The notes: generated by a model not told the origin, from the sequence alone. DNA of 64,000 nt from Gemmatimonadaceae bacterium (GCA_036273715.1 DASUHB010000072.1:124001-188000); one strand, 5' to 3'. Positions 1-9,276 are shown, counted from the stretch's first letter. Numbers and translations: made by a program.

Positions 1-1
1 G

Positions 2-619
2 ACGCGGGATGCGATCGAGGCTGTCGTGGACCTGGGTGCGTGGCCGATCCGGTTGATCGATACGGCGGGTCTCCGCGCGTCGGCGGATCCGATCGAGCAG
101 TTAGGCGTGGCGATGACCGAGCGAGCGCTGGCCGAGGCCGACGTGGTGCTGGCGTGCGGCGATAGCGCCTCGTCGTTAGGCGCGGCGGGCGCGGCGGCGC
201 GCGCCCGGACGGCGGCGCCGGTGGTGCCGGTGCGGACGAAGGCCGATCTCCTGGCCCCGGCCGATTTAGTATCTGTGCGATACCAAAGCGAGTCGACGGT
301 GGCGGTGAGTGCCGTCACCGGCGCCGGCCTGGCCGAGCTCAGGGAGCGGCTCGAGGCGATGATCGCGGGGCGTGTCGGCGAGGAGTGGCGCGACGCGCCG
401 CTCTTGACGCGCGAGCGGCACCGCGCCGCGATCGCGTTGGCGCGCGCGGAGGTCGCCGCGTTCAAGCAGGCGTGGAGCGACGGCGAGGTCGGCGTGCCCA
501 TCGTGGTGGCCGCGGTTCACCTGCGAGCCGCGGCGATGGCGCTGGAATCGCTCATCGGCGCGATCGACGTCGAAGACGTGCTGGATCGCGTCTTCAGCAC
601 GTTCTGCGTGGGGAAATGA
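2..619 (+). CDS. mnmE: tRNA modification GTPase MnmE, C-terminal part (5' end outside window)
   Basis: Only the last 205 residues are present; the frame is open to the left edge. MnmE with MnmG installs the 5-carboxymethylaminomethyl group on wobble U34 of certain tRNAs. The fragment holds the end of the G domain: the G3 motif DTAGLR, a G4-like TKAD, then the helical C-terminal domain. It ends with FCVGK, the family's terminal C-x-G-K box whose Cys is needed for tRNA modification. The Asn usually found in the G4 NKxD is Thr here. Identity is secure; the real start lies upstream. Confidence 0.95.
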   Translation, partial: TRDAIEAVVDLGAWPIRLIDTAGLRASADPIEQLGVAMTERALAEADVVLACGDSASSLGAAGAAARARTAAPVVPVRTKADLLAPADLVSVRYQSESTVAVSAVTGAGLAELRERLEAMIAGRVGEEWRDAPLLTRERHRAAIALARAEVAAFKQAWSDGEVGVPIVVAAVHLRAAAMALESLIGAIDVEDVLDRVFSTFCVGK

Positions 620-653
620 GCCGGCGCCGAGCCGGGGCCGCCCCGCGACTCCG

Positions 654-1592
654 TTAGGCGGTGGCCGCCGTCTCGTCGCCGGCGAGCATCTCCGTCGCCT
701 CGGCGCGGAGACACCAGGGGAGGCCGCGCGCCGACACGGCGTTCTCCACCATCCTGCTCCCCACGTAATACCCCGACCGCTCGGGCAACACGTAGCCACC
801 CGGCATCGTCCGCGCGTCGACCGGGAGTCCGTCGGCGAGGTATCGCAGGCGAAGGCCGAGCGCAGCCCGATCGAGTTCAGCGGCGACGTCGGCGGTGATC
901 GTGTGCTCGAGGTCGCGGATGCGGGCATACTGGCGACGGTCGTAGCCGAAGTATTCCCATTCGGCGTGACCCGGGCTCACGGCGCGCGCGGCTTCGACAG
1001 CGAGTCCTTCGTTCACGAGCAGCTCGCGCAGCGATGCTCGACGGGCGGTGTCCCAGTACGAGTAATAGCCGCCGGCGGCATGCACGAGCCGACGCAATTC
1101 ACTGCGTCCGTGCGGCGACGTGTAGCGGATCACATGCGCGACCTCGTGTGCGAGCCACGGACGAATGAGCTCGGGATCTAGTCCGAGCCCGTGCGTTTCT
1201 TCGCTTGCGACTGCAGTGAAATGTTCCAAGCAAATGACCGCGATGCCTTTACCATCGGTGACAAGCTCGCCGGCGTTCGCAGCGCCTACGCCAACCATGA
1301 GGACGACGTCGATGTCAACGTCTATGTCAAGCAGTTTGGAGCAGGCGGAGATTGTGTCTCGCGCGAGCGACAGGACGTCGGTGCGCTCCAACATCCCCAC
1401 GAGGTCGTGCCGATTGGCCAGCACGGTGTTTCGTACCACCTCGTAGAAGTGTTCGCTCTCTGGATCGAGCACGTAGTTATGCCAATACGGTTCCAACACT
1501 CGGCGATTGGCATTGAAGTAGTTCTGGTAGGCAGCGATGGGATCGCTGTTGTCGACAACGGCAAAGAAATCGGGAACCAGGTCAATCAGCAT
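654..1592 (-). CDS. Predicted zinc metalloprotease, DUF2268-like
   Basis: A 312-residue protein without a clear signal peptide. Residues 149-153 read HEVAH, an HExxH zincin motif in a predicted helix, and an acidic/aromatic stretch follows as in DUF2268-type predicted Zn-dependent proteases. Substrate is unknown. The ATG is preceded by a divergent promoter gap shared with the DUF2225 gene. The TAA stop lies inside a GCCTAAC copy (653-659 on the opposite strand). The family call rests on the HExxH and general resemblance only. Confidence 0.6.
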   Translation of the reverse strand: MLIDLVPDFFAVVDNSDPIAAYQNYFNANRRVLEPYWHNYVLDPESEHFYEVVRNTVLANRHDLVGMLERTDVLSLARDTISACSKLLDIDVDIDVVLMVGVGAANAGELVTDGKGIAVICLEHFTAVASEETHGLGLDPELIRPWLAHEVAHVIRYTSPHGRSELRRLVHAAGGYYSYWDTARRASLRELLVNEGLAVEAARAVSPGHAEWEYFGYDRRQYARIRDLEHTITADVAAELDRAALGLRLRYLADGLPVDARTMPGGYVLPERSGYYVGSRMVENAVSARGLPWCLRAEATEMLAGDETAATA

Positions 1593-1745
1593 GGCACCGG
1601 AGGAGGGAACCGGACTGGACGTGTGCGACCGATGTCGTCAGGACGCGGGAAGATACCGGCGAGCGGAAACTGCTACAAGAGGAAACACATCTGTGGCACG
1701 CAACTTTCCTTGATCATTCGGGCGAGAGGAGGCAGGAGCGAGAGG

Positions 1746-2405
1746 ATGACCACGCTGAAGCAAATTGACCTGACGTGTCCCATCTGCGAGACCCGCTTTA
1801 CGTCGCACGCGGTGCTGTCGACGAATTCGTTCGGCGGCAAGCGTACCGACTTTCATGAGCGGGCCGCGGGCGCCCAACCGTTGCCGTATCTGATTCACAT
1901 TTGCGGGCGGTGCGGATACGCCGGTGGCGAGCGCGACTTCAGCGATGAAGCGGACGTCAGTCCCGTGTTGCGCGAGCACGTGTTGGACGAGCTCGCGCCC
2001 AGGCTGCCGGAAGTGGGCGGCACGATTCCGGGTTCGGCAAAGTACGAGTTTGCGGCGAAGGTCGCGGCGTGGCAGGGCGCGGAACCGCGGCGCATTGCCG
2101 ATCTGTATTTGCGCGCGGCGTGGTGCTGCGTGGATGAGGGCGACGTCGAGGCGGAGCGATACTTCCGCCGACACGCGGCGTGGCAGTTCGAGGCGGCGCT
2201 CTCGAGCTACGATGGCGCAGAGCGAGAGGAGCGGGCGGTGCTCACGTATCTTGTCGGTGAGCTCTGGCGCCGCATCGGCGACCTCGCGTTAGCCGGCGAG
2301 TGGTTCGATCGCGTGGAATCCGAAGTCATGGATCCCGCTGCCCAACGCTGGGTGTTGGACGCCGCATGGCAACAGCGGAGCTGCCCCCGCGATTGGTTCG
2401 AGTGA
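1746..2405 (+). CDS. DUF2225 family protein
   Basis: A 219-residue cytoplasmic protein. Two CxxC pairs, C11/C14 and C53/C56, form a predicted zinc ribbon at the N terminus, followed by a helical TPR-like part ending near residue 219. This is the layout of DUF2225, whose function is unknown. The ATG at 1746 is chosen because GGAGGC/AGAGG-type ribosome binding sequence lies just upstream; the frame stays open further upstream without family similarity. It converges with upp. Confidence 0.75.
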   Translation: MTTLKQIDLTCPICETRFTSHAVLSTNSFGGKRTDFHERAAGAQPLPYLIHICGRCGYAGGERDFSDEADVSPVLREHVLDELAPRLPEVGGTIPGSAKYEFAAKVAAWQGAEPRRIADLYLRAAWCCVDEGDVEAERYFRRHAAWQFEAALSSYDGAEREERAVLTYLVGELWRRIGDLALAGEWFDRVESEVMDPAAQRWVLDAAWQQRSCPRDWFE

Positions 2406-2433
2406 GCGCGACTCGGCGCGCACCGGGCGGCTG

Positions 2434-3081
2434 TCAGCGCGTTCCAAAAATGCGATCGCCGGCGTCGCCGAGGCCCGGCAGAATGTATCCCTGCGCGTTG
2501 AGCTCGCGGTCGAGCGCGGCTGCGTAGATCGGAACGTCGGGGTGCGCACGCTGCATGCGCTCGATACCTGGGGGCGCCGCGACGATGCAGAGAAACCGGA
2601 CGCGCGTGGCGCCGGCTCGTTTGAGCGATGACACTGCGGCAACGGCGCTTCCTCCCGTCGCCAACATCGGATCGAGCACGAAAAAGTGCCGTTCGGCCAC
2701 GTCGCCGGGCACCTTGAAATAGTAGTCCACCGGTTCGAGTGTATCGTGATCGCGATACATTCCGATGTGCCCAACACGTGCCGATGGAACCAGCCGCAAC
2801 ACACCTTCCACCATGCCGAGTCCTGCGCGCAGCACCGGGACGAGCGTGAGCTTCTTTCCGCTCACACGGCGTCCGCGCATCGACTCGAGCGGTGTATTGA
2901 CGTCCACCGTCTCGAGCGAGAGATCGCTCGTCGCCTCGTAGGCCATGAGCATCGCGATCTCCTCGACCAGCTCCTTGAACAACTTCGTCGTCGTCGTGCG
3001 GTCTCGCGCGATCGAGAGCTTGTGCTCGATCAGCGGGTGGCGGCTGACGATCAAGTTGCCCAGCGCAGGGGTGGTGTGCAT
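2434..3081 (-). CDS. upp: Uracil phosphoribosyltransferase
   Basis: Converts uracil and PRPP to UMP in pyrimidine salvage. At 215 residues it matches the family length. The PRPP-binding loop is visible as [13 protein letters not shown], and the C-terminal uracil-binding segment ends in [13 protein letters not shown]. The start MHTTPALG is chosen because it aligns with known family N termini; the longer open frame upstream is antisense to the next gene. Divergent from the small ORF at 3109 with only 27 bases between. Confidence 0.95.
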   Translation of the reverse strand: MHTTPALGNLIVSRHPLIEHKLSIARDRTTTTKLFKELVEEIAMLMAYEATSDLSLETVDVNTPLESMRGRRVSGKKLTLVPVLRAGLGMVEGVLRLVPSARVGHIGMYRDHDTLEPVDYYFKVPGDVAERHFFVLDPMLATGGSAVAAVSSLKRAGATRVRFLCIVAAPPGIERMQRAHPDVPIYAAALDRELNAQGYILPGLGDAGDRIFGTR

Positions 3082-3108
3082 GGGCCGCAAACTAGTATCT
3101 TCGGCCGA

Positions 3109-3297
3109 ATGAAAGAATATCAGGCGGTGATCCTTCGGCTCACGCGACGATCGCAGGAGGACGAAGATGCGCTCACCGATTTGCTCAACGAGCGAAGCCG
3201 TGGTGGATGGGAGCCCGCGCTGATGACGCAGGACGGCCAGCGGCTGACGGTCGTGTTCCAACGGACATCGCCGGGAGAGTCGCGTGTCGCCGGCTGA
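3109..3297 (+). CDS. Small protein, DUF4177-like
   Basis: A 62-residue protein starting MKEYQAVIL. The pattern of a leading beta strand, a helix with [12 protein letters not shown] and a final strand LTVVFQR resembles the small DUF4177-type fold (YxxV...L..L...GWE). Function unknown. It overlaps the TetR gene start by 14 bases, suggesting co-transcription. No strong ribosome binding site is visible. The call is tentative, but codon use and the overlap support a real gene. Confidence 0.5.
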   Translation: MKEYQAVILRLTRRSQEDEDALTDLLNERSRGGWEPALMTQDGQRLTVVFQRTSPGESRVAG

Positions 3298-3895
3298 CGG
3301 GGCAGAATTCAGAGTGACGAACACGGAACACCGGCCGCGTCTCGAGGCGGCCGAACGGATTTTGCGCGCTGCCGTGCGGTGCATCGTGTCATCGGGCGCT
3401 GCGGCGCTCACGATGCACGACGTGGCCGAAGAAGCAGAAGTGAGCAAGGGGCTCATTCACTATCATTTTCACGACAAGGACACGCTGCTCGCGCGCGTCG
3501 TGGAATGGATGGGCCAGAACCTGGTGTCACGAGAGCGCGCAGCGCTCGAGAACTCCACACCGCGCCACGCAATCGATGATCTGTGGGCGTGGCTTGCCGC
3601 CGAGCTGGATCGCGGACATCTGCGGGTGCTGCTCGAGCTGGCGCAGTGGCGAAATCCGCTCGTGCGGAGAGCGATTCACTCGGCGAACCTCGCTCGCCGC
3701 GAGGCGTCCGCCTCTTCGATCGAACGACTCTTCGCCTTACTGGCGCTGCGCCCCCGCATCCCGGCGAGACTTCTGGCCGATGTGGTCGTGCCGTTCGTCG
3801 ATGGACTGGCGATGACCATGGGCGTGGATGCGGAGTTCAATCCGCGCGCGGCATTCGATGTTCTCTGGCTCTCGCTGCTGACGCTCACGGACTAA
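3284..3895 (+). CDS. TetR family transcriptional regulator
   Basis: A 203-residue one-component repressor. The N-terminal DNA-binding domain is clear: [14 protein letters not shown], then the recognition helix [17 protein letters not shown], typical of TetR. The C-terminal ligand domain is divergent, so the effector cannot be predicted. The GTG at 3284 overlaps the preceding small ORF; another GTG at 3314 would also keep the whole domain. Probable targets are its own small operon or the adjacent DUF218 gene. Confidence 0.85.
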   Translation: MSPADGAEFRVTNTEHRPRLEAAERILRAAVRCIVSSGAAALTMHDVAEEAEVSKGLIHYHFHDKDTLLARVVEWMGQNLVSRERAALENSTPRHAIDDLWAWLAAELDRGHLRVLLELAQWRNPLVRRAIHSANLARREASASSIERLFALLALRPRIPARLLADVVVPFVDGLAMTMGVDAEFNPRAAFDVLWLSLLTLTD

Positions 3896-3964
3896 CGCGA
3901 CCGCCACGCGCAGGACAGTGCGGTCTCTTGCCACAACCGGTCGCTTGCGGCCAGGTTCGCCGCC

Positions 3965-4573
3965 ATGAAGCGCCGAAGATCTCTGAAAGCGCGCATCCTC
4001 GGCGCGGTCGCAGTCGCCGTGTTTCTGGGTTGGGTCGCGATGGTGATCGCCGTGATCGTGGTGGGCGCGCGCGATCAAGCGGCTCCGGCGAACGCGATCG
4101 TCGTGTTGGGCGCGGCCCAATACGAAGGGCATCCATCGCCGGTGCTCCGCGCACGGTTAGACCATGCGCTGGACTTGTATCAGCGATCGCTGGCGCCACT
4201 CGTGATCGTGACAGGAGGAACCGGCGCCCGCGACACGACGAGCGAAGCGCAGGTGAGCCGGCGGTTCCTGCTCGAGCGGGGCGTTCCGGACAGCTCGATC
4301 GTGATGGAGACCCACGGACTGACCACGAGCCAGTCCATCCATGCGGTTGCTGCGATCGTGTCGGCACTGCCGGGGCAGCGGGTGATTCTCGTGAGCGACC
4401 CATTTCACATGTTGCGTCTCTCGATTCTCGCGCACGCATTAGGTCTGACGCCGTTGACGTCACCGACCCGGACGAGTCCGATTTCGAATCGGGCGAGCGC
4501 GCGTTGGAAGTATGTGTTTGCGGAATCGCTCAAGGCGCCGCTGGCATTTGTGATCGAGCGAATCTCGGACTAA
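3965..4573 (+). CDS. DUF218 (SanA/YdcF-like) membrane protein
   Basis: A 202-residue protein with one N-terminal transmembrane segment (about residues 12-34) followed by a DUF218 domain. The diagnostic pattern is NAIVVLGAAQ, then VTGGTGA, then ESxxTxxS-like HGLTTSQS, then LVSDPFHMLR. The family includes SanA (vancomycin sensitivity) and YdcF; roles in envelope metabolism are suspected but the reaction is not established. It is 69 bases downstream of the TetR gene on the same strand. Confidence 0.8.
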   Translation: MKRRRSLKARILGAVAVAVFLGWVAMVIAVIVVGARDQAAPANAIVVLGAAQYEGHPSPVLRARLDHALDLYQRSLAPLVIVTGGTGARDTTSEAQVSRRFLLERGVPDSSIVMETHGLTTSQSIHAVAAIVSALPGQRVILVSDPFHMLRLSILAHALGLTPLTSPTRTSPISNRASARWKYVFAESLKAPLAFVIERISD

Positions 4574-5345
4574 CAGGCCGCGCTGGCGCAAATAAGAGTC
4601 GTTACTGTCGGAAGCCTGGCGCGACTTTATGCGCTCCAACCGGGCGCGAACACGCGGCGCGAGTCGACTAACGGCTCTCTGCGAGGCGTCTCCGAAGCCG
4701 GCTGTCTGGTGCCATACTCTGGCGGGAGGCGCGGAGGATGGGGCCTTTTCTGCCCCGTGGGACGGGACCAGGGACGATGCATTGAACTGCCTTACGTAAG
4801 CGTGTAGGTGGCGTAGCCTCTTGCGTATCTGCCAAGAAACACATCACATTGTCGCCGCCGGCTGTCTTTACACCAGCGCGGCATCTTTTCGCCGCGGGAG
4901 ATCCCTGATGGCGAGGGGAGCTCCGGACCGGTAGGCCCCAGTCGCGGCGTCGGGCCGCAGGCGGCTACCTATTTTGTCGTACCGTTTGAGCTCTTGTCGT
5001 CGAGTGTTTTCTCCTCGTGAGGCGCTGTGCGGTGCTGACGGTTTCGCACCCGCCCTACAGCATTTGTTTCCGCTTTCGCATCGGAGCCATTTTTTCGTGG
5101 GCTACTATCGGTGCGTGTCTCATCGGTCGCATCCTGTCGACGAATATTTTCTCGCCGCAACGGGTCGAGAGCTGGTTGGCGTGTAAGGGGTCGGCTCTGG
5201 TCGGGTCGCTGTCGCTCGAGCGCGGGCTGTTGTCGGGTGCGGAGCGGCCGGGTGGGTGGTGTGGCGGGTCGAGAGGCGATGAATGGAGCTCGCAGTTGGC
5301 CGGTTATTGAAGCGTCGCAGTAACTCTCTCATGGGAGGTTCGTGC
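4574..5345. other. Intergenic leader region before the first PQQ dehydrogenase
   Basis: No convincing gene in 772 bases. It holds a small hairpin (stem 4740-4744/4752-4756), the perfect 10-base palindrome CTTACGTAAG at 4791-4800, and an 11-base direct repeat GCCGGCTGTCT at 4697-4707 and 4857-4867. The stretch 4680-4980 looks less coding-like than its surroundings and could hold a structured RNA, but I recognise no family. The dehydrogenase ribosome binding site GGGAGG lies at the 3' end of the gap. Confidence 0.35.
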
Positions 5346-7076
5346 ATGCGAATCCCAAGGCTACTCGTCGCCGTCGCCGCTGCGGCGCTGTGTGTCGGAC
5401 GCGTCGCCGCGCAGGAGCAAGTGGAGACGACGAAGGGGAAGGCGTCGCAGGAGCCGAGCTTTACCAGCGTGACCGACCAGATGCTGCTGGATGCGCGGCA
5501 GCATCCCAACAGCTGGGTGACGTACGGGCACGACTACTGGAATCAGCGTTGGTCGACGCTCAATCAAATCAACACGTCTAACGTTGGGACGTTGCACGTG
5601 GCGTGGATGTACCAGACCGGGATATCGCGGTTAGGCTCTTTCGAGACGAGTCCGATCGTGATCGACGGCGTGATGTATCTGACGACGCCGTACAACACCG
5701 CCATGGCGGTGAACGCGCGGACGGGGAAGGAGATCTGGCGGTACGAGCACAAGCAGAGCATCGCGTCGCCGATCTACTGCTGCGGTCCGAACAATCGCGG
5801 GGTTGCGATTTCCGAGGGCACGGTGTTCATGGCGACGCTCGACGCGCATCTGGTGGCGCTCGATGCGAAGACGGGGGCCGTGCAGTGGGATGTGCAGGTG
5901 GAGGATCCCGAAGCGGGGTACAGCGAGACGATGGCGCCGCTGATCGTGGGCGACAAAGTGATCGTCGGCATCTCCGGCGGGGAGTACGGCATTCGCGGAT
6001 TCGTTCGCGCGTACAACAAGAGCAACGGCCAGCCGCTGTGGACGGCGTACACGGTGTTCGACAAGGGATGGGAAGGAAAATTTACGCCGACGACTAACGA
6101 GGGCGAGCCGTTGCATCGCAACATCGACGCGGAAAAGGCGGCGATGGCGCAATACGGCGACGCGTGGCAGCGGGGCGGGGGCGGCGTGTGGATGACGCCG
6201 ACCTATGATCCGGCATCGCATCTTCTATTCTTCGCGGTGGGAAATCCCTCGCCGGATCTCGACGGGTCGGTACGGCCGGGCGATAATCTCTGTACTGACT
6301 GTATCATGGCGGTGGACGCCAACGACGGCACGGTGAAGTGGTACTACCAGGAAGTGCCGCACGACGTTTGGGATCTGGATGCGGTGAGTCCGCCGGTGCT
6401 GGTCAAGCTGAAGGATGGGACGACGGCGGTGGCGCAGGCGGGGAAGACGGCGTGGGTCTACGTGTTGAACGCGGCGACGGGGAAGCTGATCCGGAAGTCG
6501 GCGCCGTTCAACCGGCTGGAGAACATGTTCGCGCAGCCGACGCCCGAGGGGACGCGGATGCTGCCGGGCGCGAACGGCGGCTCGGAGTGGTCGGCGCCGG
6601 CGGTGGATCCAACGTTAGGTTACATGTACGTGTTAGGCATCGAGCAGCCGATGCACTACATCACGCACAGCGCGCCGTTCGAGAAGGGCAAGCTGTGGCT
6701 GGGCTCGGCGTTCAAGGCGGTGCCGGGCGAGCGGCAGTACGGGACGTTCAGCGCGGTGAATCTGAATACGGGGAAGATCGCCTGGCAGGTGGAGACGGAG
6801 CAGCCGATGATCGGCGGGGCGATGGCGACGGCGGGGAACCTGGTGTTCGTCGGCGAGGGCAACGGGCACTTCAACGCCTTCGATGCGCGCACGGGCAAGA
6901 AGTTATGGATGTTCCAGGCGGGCGCGGGCTGCAATGCGCCGCCCGTGACCTACATGCAGGATGGCAAGCAGTACATCGCGGTCGCGTGCGGCGGAAACTT
7001 TCAAATGGGCTATCCGTTAGGCGATGCGGTCATGGTGTTCACCCTCCCGGGGGCGGCGCCCAAGTCGTCGAAGTAG
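5346..7076 (+). CDS. Periplasmic PQQ-dependent alcohol dehydrogenase, lanthanide-type
   Basis: A 576-residue quinoprotein with a signal peptide (residues 1-23, ending VAAQ). Predicted eight-bladed propeller oxidising an alcohol with PQQ. The vicinal disulfide C145-C146 stacks over PQQ; metal and catalytic residues are E213, N300 and D343. D345 two residues on (WDLD) is the extra Asp seen in lanthanide-dependent enzymes. It differs from classic XoxF (WDYDG) and has a C316-x-x-C319 pair. Start ATG is 13 bases after GGGAGG. It heads the dehydrogenase region; the substrate could be methanol or a longer alcohol. Confidence 0.88.
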   Translation: MRIPRLLVAVAAAALCVGRVAAQEQVETTKGKASQEPSFTSVTDQMLLDARQHPNSWVTYGHDYWNQRWSTLNQINTSNVGTLHVAWMYQTGISRLGSFETSPIVIDGVMYLTTPYNTAMAVNARTGKEIWRYEHKQSIASPIYCCGPNNRGVAISEGTVFMATLDAHLVALDAKTGAVQWDVQVEDPEAGYSETMAPLIVGDKVIVGISGGEYGIRGFVRAYNKSNGQPLWTAYTVFDKGWEGKFTPTTNEGEPLHRNIDAEKAAMAQYGDAWQRGGGGVWMTPTYDPASHLLFFAVGNPSPDLDGSVRPGDNLCTDCIMAVDANDGTVKWYYQEVPHDVWDLDAVSPPVLVKLKDGTTAVAQAGKTAWVYVLNAATGKLIRKSAPFNRLENMFAQPTPEGTRMLPGANGGSEWSAPAVDPTLGYMYVLGIEQPMHYITHSAPFEKGKLWLGSAFKAVPGERQYGTFSAVNLNTGKIAWQVETEQPMIGGAMATAGNLVFVGEGNGHFNAFDARTGKKLWMFQAGAGCNAPPVTYMQDGKQYIAVACGGNFQMGYPLGDAVMVFTLPGAAPKSSK

Positions 7077-7162
7077 CCGAGGGGGGCAGGCCGGTGCGGG
7101 CGGGGCGAAGGATGCCGCCCGCGCGGGCGCGAGGTGGATGCGGCCGTCACGGAGGGCACGCG

Positions 7163-7579
7163 ATGCGGCGATTGGCGGTTGGCCTGACCGGCGGGTTGAT
7201 CTGTGTGCTGGGGGCGTTTGCCGCGGGTCGTCGGAGTGACGGGGCGGCGATGCAGCCGCGGCGTGCGGCGCTGCTGAACGGCGCCGATTGGGCGGCGTAT
7301 GGCCCGAAGGAGAAGGATGCGTACCTGAGTGGATTCATCGCGGGGGCGGGGGCGGAGCAAGCTCGCGCGCTTGCGGCCTTGGCTGGTGACTCGCTCGACA
7401 GCAGCGCGGTCTCGAGCAGTGCGATCACGCGGCTCGCGGACGAGAAGCAGCTTCGATTTTCGTATGCGCCGTCGGTGTATGCGGCACAGGTCGACGACTT
7501 CTACTGGTGGGTTGACCATCGGGAGATTCCGATCGTGGACGTGATGGTCACGATCAATCGTCAGATGAAGGATCGATAG
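7163..7579 (+). CDS. Secreted protein of unknown function
   Basis: A 138-residue protein with a signal sequence (MRRLAVGLTGG..., hydrophobic to about residue 21). The mature part carries YLSGFIAGAG and ends DVMVTINRQMKDR; I recognise no family with confidence. The start is chosen for the GGAGGG seven bases upstream. It follows the PQQ dehydrogenase by 86 bases on the same strand, so a periplasmic role linked to that enzyme is possible. A long open frame over the dehydrogenase in another frame is a shadow. Confidence 0.6.
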   Translation: MRRLAVGLTGGLICVLGAFAAGRRSDGAAMQPRRAALLNGADWAAYGPKEKDAYLSGFIAGAGAEQARALAALAGDSLDSSAVSSSAITRLADEKQLRFSYAPSVYAAQVDDFYWWVDHREIPIVDVMVTINRQMKDR

Positions 7580-7656
7580 CGATCCACGGCCGGTGACGGC
7601 ACTACGATCACGTTCACCGTATTGGGAGGTGGGGCCACAGAGGTGATTTCTCTTCG

Positions 7657-7678
7657 CGCCGCTACGCCCGCAGCGGCG
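7657..7678 (+). terminator. GC-rich hairpin after the PQQ dehydrogenase pair
   Basis: Perfect 7-base stem CGCCGCT (7657-7663)/AGCGGCG (7672-7678) with an 8-base loop, 77 bases after the small secreted protein and before the porin. There is no T run directly after it, so it may terminate weakly or only fold. Confidence 0.4.
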
Positions 7679-7781
7679 GGGCCTTTGAGCAAAAAAAGGT
7701 AGGTCGACGATTCAGCGATTCCGTGGATGCGAGCTCTTCACGGTTTGGTTGGACACTCAAACTCGACTGGGAGAAGTAACC

Positions 7782-9059
7782 ATGAAACGATCCGCACTCT
7801 GGTGTATCGCCCTGATGCTGGCCGGCGTTAGCACGGCACGGGCGCAGGGTCTCACGATGCAGATGAGTAACGGATGGTCGTTTACCTTCACGGGCAACGT
7901 CAATGCGTTTCTCGTGTACACGAATGGAAGCGTGGATTCGGCGCTCGGTCCGATCGACGGTGGTCTGGTTGGTCCGGAGCGCGTGACCCGCATTCGCACG
8001 GGCTTGCTGCCGGGCTTCGCGAATTTCGAGGCCGCCGGCAAGGAAGGCGACCTGGATCTCAAGGTGCACTTTGGATTCGCGCCGCAGATCAACAGCAACA
8101 GCCTGCACGACAACTTCGGCGCGCAGATCGACATGCGCGAGGTGTATCTCACGTTAGGCGGCTCGTGGGGCACCATTCTCGCCGGCCGCGAGCTGGGACT
8201 CTTCCAGCGGCAGAACATCCTGACCGACATGACGTTGTTCGGAACGGGGGCCAGCGGCGGCACGTTAGGCGCGGGCGGCACGACGTTGGGCCGCATCGGG
8301 TTCGGGTACGTCTATCCGAACTTCAACGCGCAGATCACGTACAGCACGCCGGCGGGCCGGCCGACGCAGTTCGCGATCGGACTGTTCGATCCGAGCGTGG
8401 TGTGCGGACCGAGCCCGTGCGCGGCCGCAACCGATGCATCGTATCAAGGCACACGGCTGCCGCGCGTCGAAGCGGAGCTGAGCTGGACCGGCAACATGGG
8501 CGCGAGCAGCGCGAGCGGTCAGATGGCCAGCGCCAACAAGATCATGTTGTGGGTGAACGGCACGTGGCAAAACACGAATCTCTCGGCTGTCTCGACGCCT
8601 GATTCGAATCCGAGCATCAATTCGGCGGGTGTCGGCGGCGGCGCGAAGATCGATGTGAACGGGTTCTCGCTCGTTGGATCCGGGTACTACGGAAGCGGGA
8701 TCGGAACCACGTTGATGTTCGGTCAGTTGGATGGAAGCGCAATCGATCCGGCGCTCCAGGCGCGCAAGTCATGGGGCTACCTCGGTCAGGTGCAATACAG
8801 CCAGCCCGGCACGCACTGGACGATTGGTGGAAGCTGGGGTGAGAGCCATCTCGATGAGAGCGACGGCGACAAGGCCTTCCTGGATGGCGATCCTGATCCG
8901 CTCGTGAAGTACAACCGCGCTGCGGACGTCATGCTGACGTACCAGTGGACGAAGTCGCTCCGCTGGGTGCTCGAGTACACGTGGGCGCGTGCGGCGTCGT
9001 ACGCCGGCTCGCAGAACACGTCGAACCAGGGCGCAACGGGATTCATGCTGTTCTTTTAA
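7782..9059 (+). CDS. Outer-membrane porin
   Basis: A 425-residue beta-barrel protein: signal peptide (cleavage after ARAQ, about residue 22), alternating amphipathic strands, and the terminal aromatic signature FMLFF expected for assembly by the BAM machinery. An Asp-rich segment lies at 358-372 (DESDGDKAFLDGDPD). RBS GGGAGAAG precedes the ATG. Sitting between two quinoprotein genes, it may admit alcohols or metal chelates, but specificity cannot be read. Its TAA stop lies in the TTTAAA that begins the tandem repeat. Confidence 0.8.
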   Translation: MKRSALWCIALMLAGVSTARAQGLTMQMSNGWSFTFTGNVNAFLVYTNGSVDSALGPIDGGLVGPERVTRIRTGLLPGFANFEAAGKEGDLDLKVHFGFAPQINSNSLHDNFGAQIDMREVYLTLGGSWGTILAGRELGLFQRQNILTDMTLFGTGASGGTLGAGGTTLGRIGFGYVYPNFNAQITYSTPAGRPTQFAIGLFDPSVVCGPSPCAAATDASYQGTRLPRVEAELSWTGNMGASSASGQMASANKIMLWVNGTWQNTNLSAVSTPDSNPSINSAGVGGGAKIDVNGFSLVGSGYYGSGIGTTLMFGQLDGSAIDPALQARKSWGYLGQVQYSQPGTHWTIGGSWGESHLDESDGDKAFLDGDPDPLVKYNRAADVMLTYQWTKSLRWVLEYTWARAASYAGSQNTSNQGATGFMLFF

Positions 9060-9276
9060 AGGCGGACAAGTCCGGACAAGACGGACAAGGCCGGACGGTT
9101 TAAAGGCGGACAAGTCCGGACAAGACGGACAAGGCCGGACGGTTTAAAGGCGGACAAAGCCGGACAAGCCTGACAAGGCCGGACGGTTTAAAGGCGGACA
9201 AGGCCGGACAAGCCTGACAAGGCCGGACGGTTTAAAGGCGGACAGGCTACAAGTCTGACAAAGCCGGACGAGGCCG
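9055..9276. repeat. 44-bp minisatellite, four units plus a degenerate fifth
   Basis: Units begin at TTTAAAGGCGGACAAG at 9055, 9099, 9143 and 9187, each exactly 44 bases; a decayed copy follows at about 9231. Units 1 and 2 appear identical, units 3 and 4 share a few changes. Inside each unit CGGACAAG recurs at about 10-11 base spacing. The array starts on the porin stop codon. It has no unique spacers, so it is not CRISPR. Forty-four is not a multiple of three, so it is not a coding repeat. Confidence 0.9.

Noticed and set aside
4574-5345. Known riboswitch, 6S RNA, tmRNA or RNase P RNA
   Set aside because: I looked for the conserved cores of these RNAs and found none; only generic hairpins are present.
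9055-9276. Possible CRISPR array
   Set aside because: The 44-base units are contiguous and there are no unique spacers or cas genes, so it is an ordinary tandem repeat.
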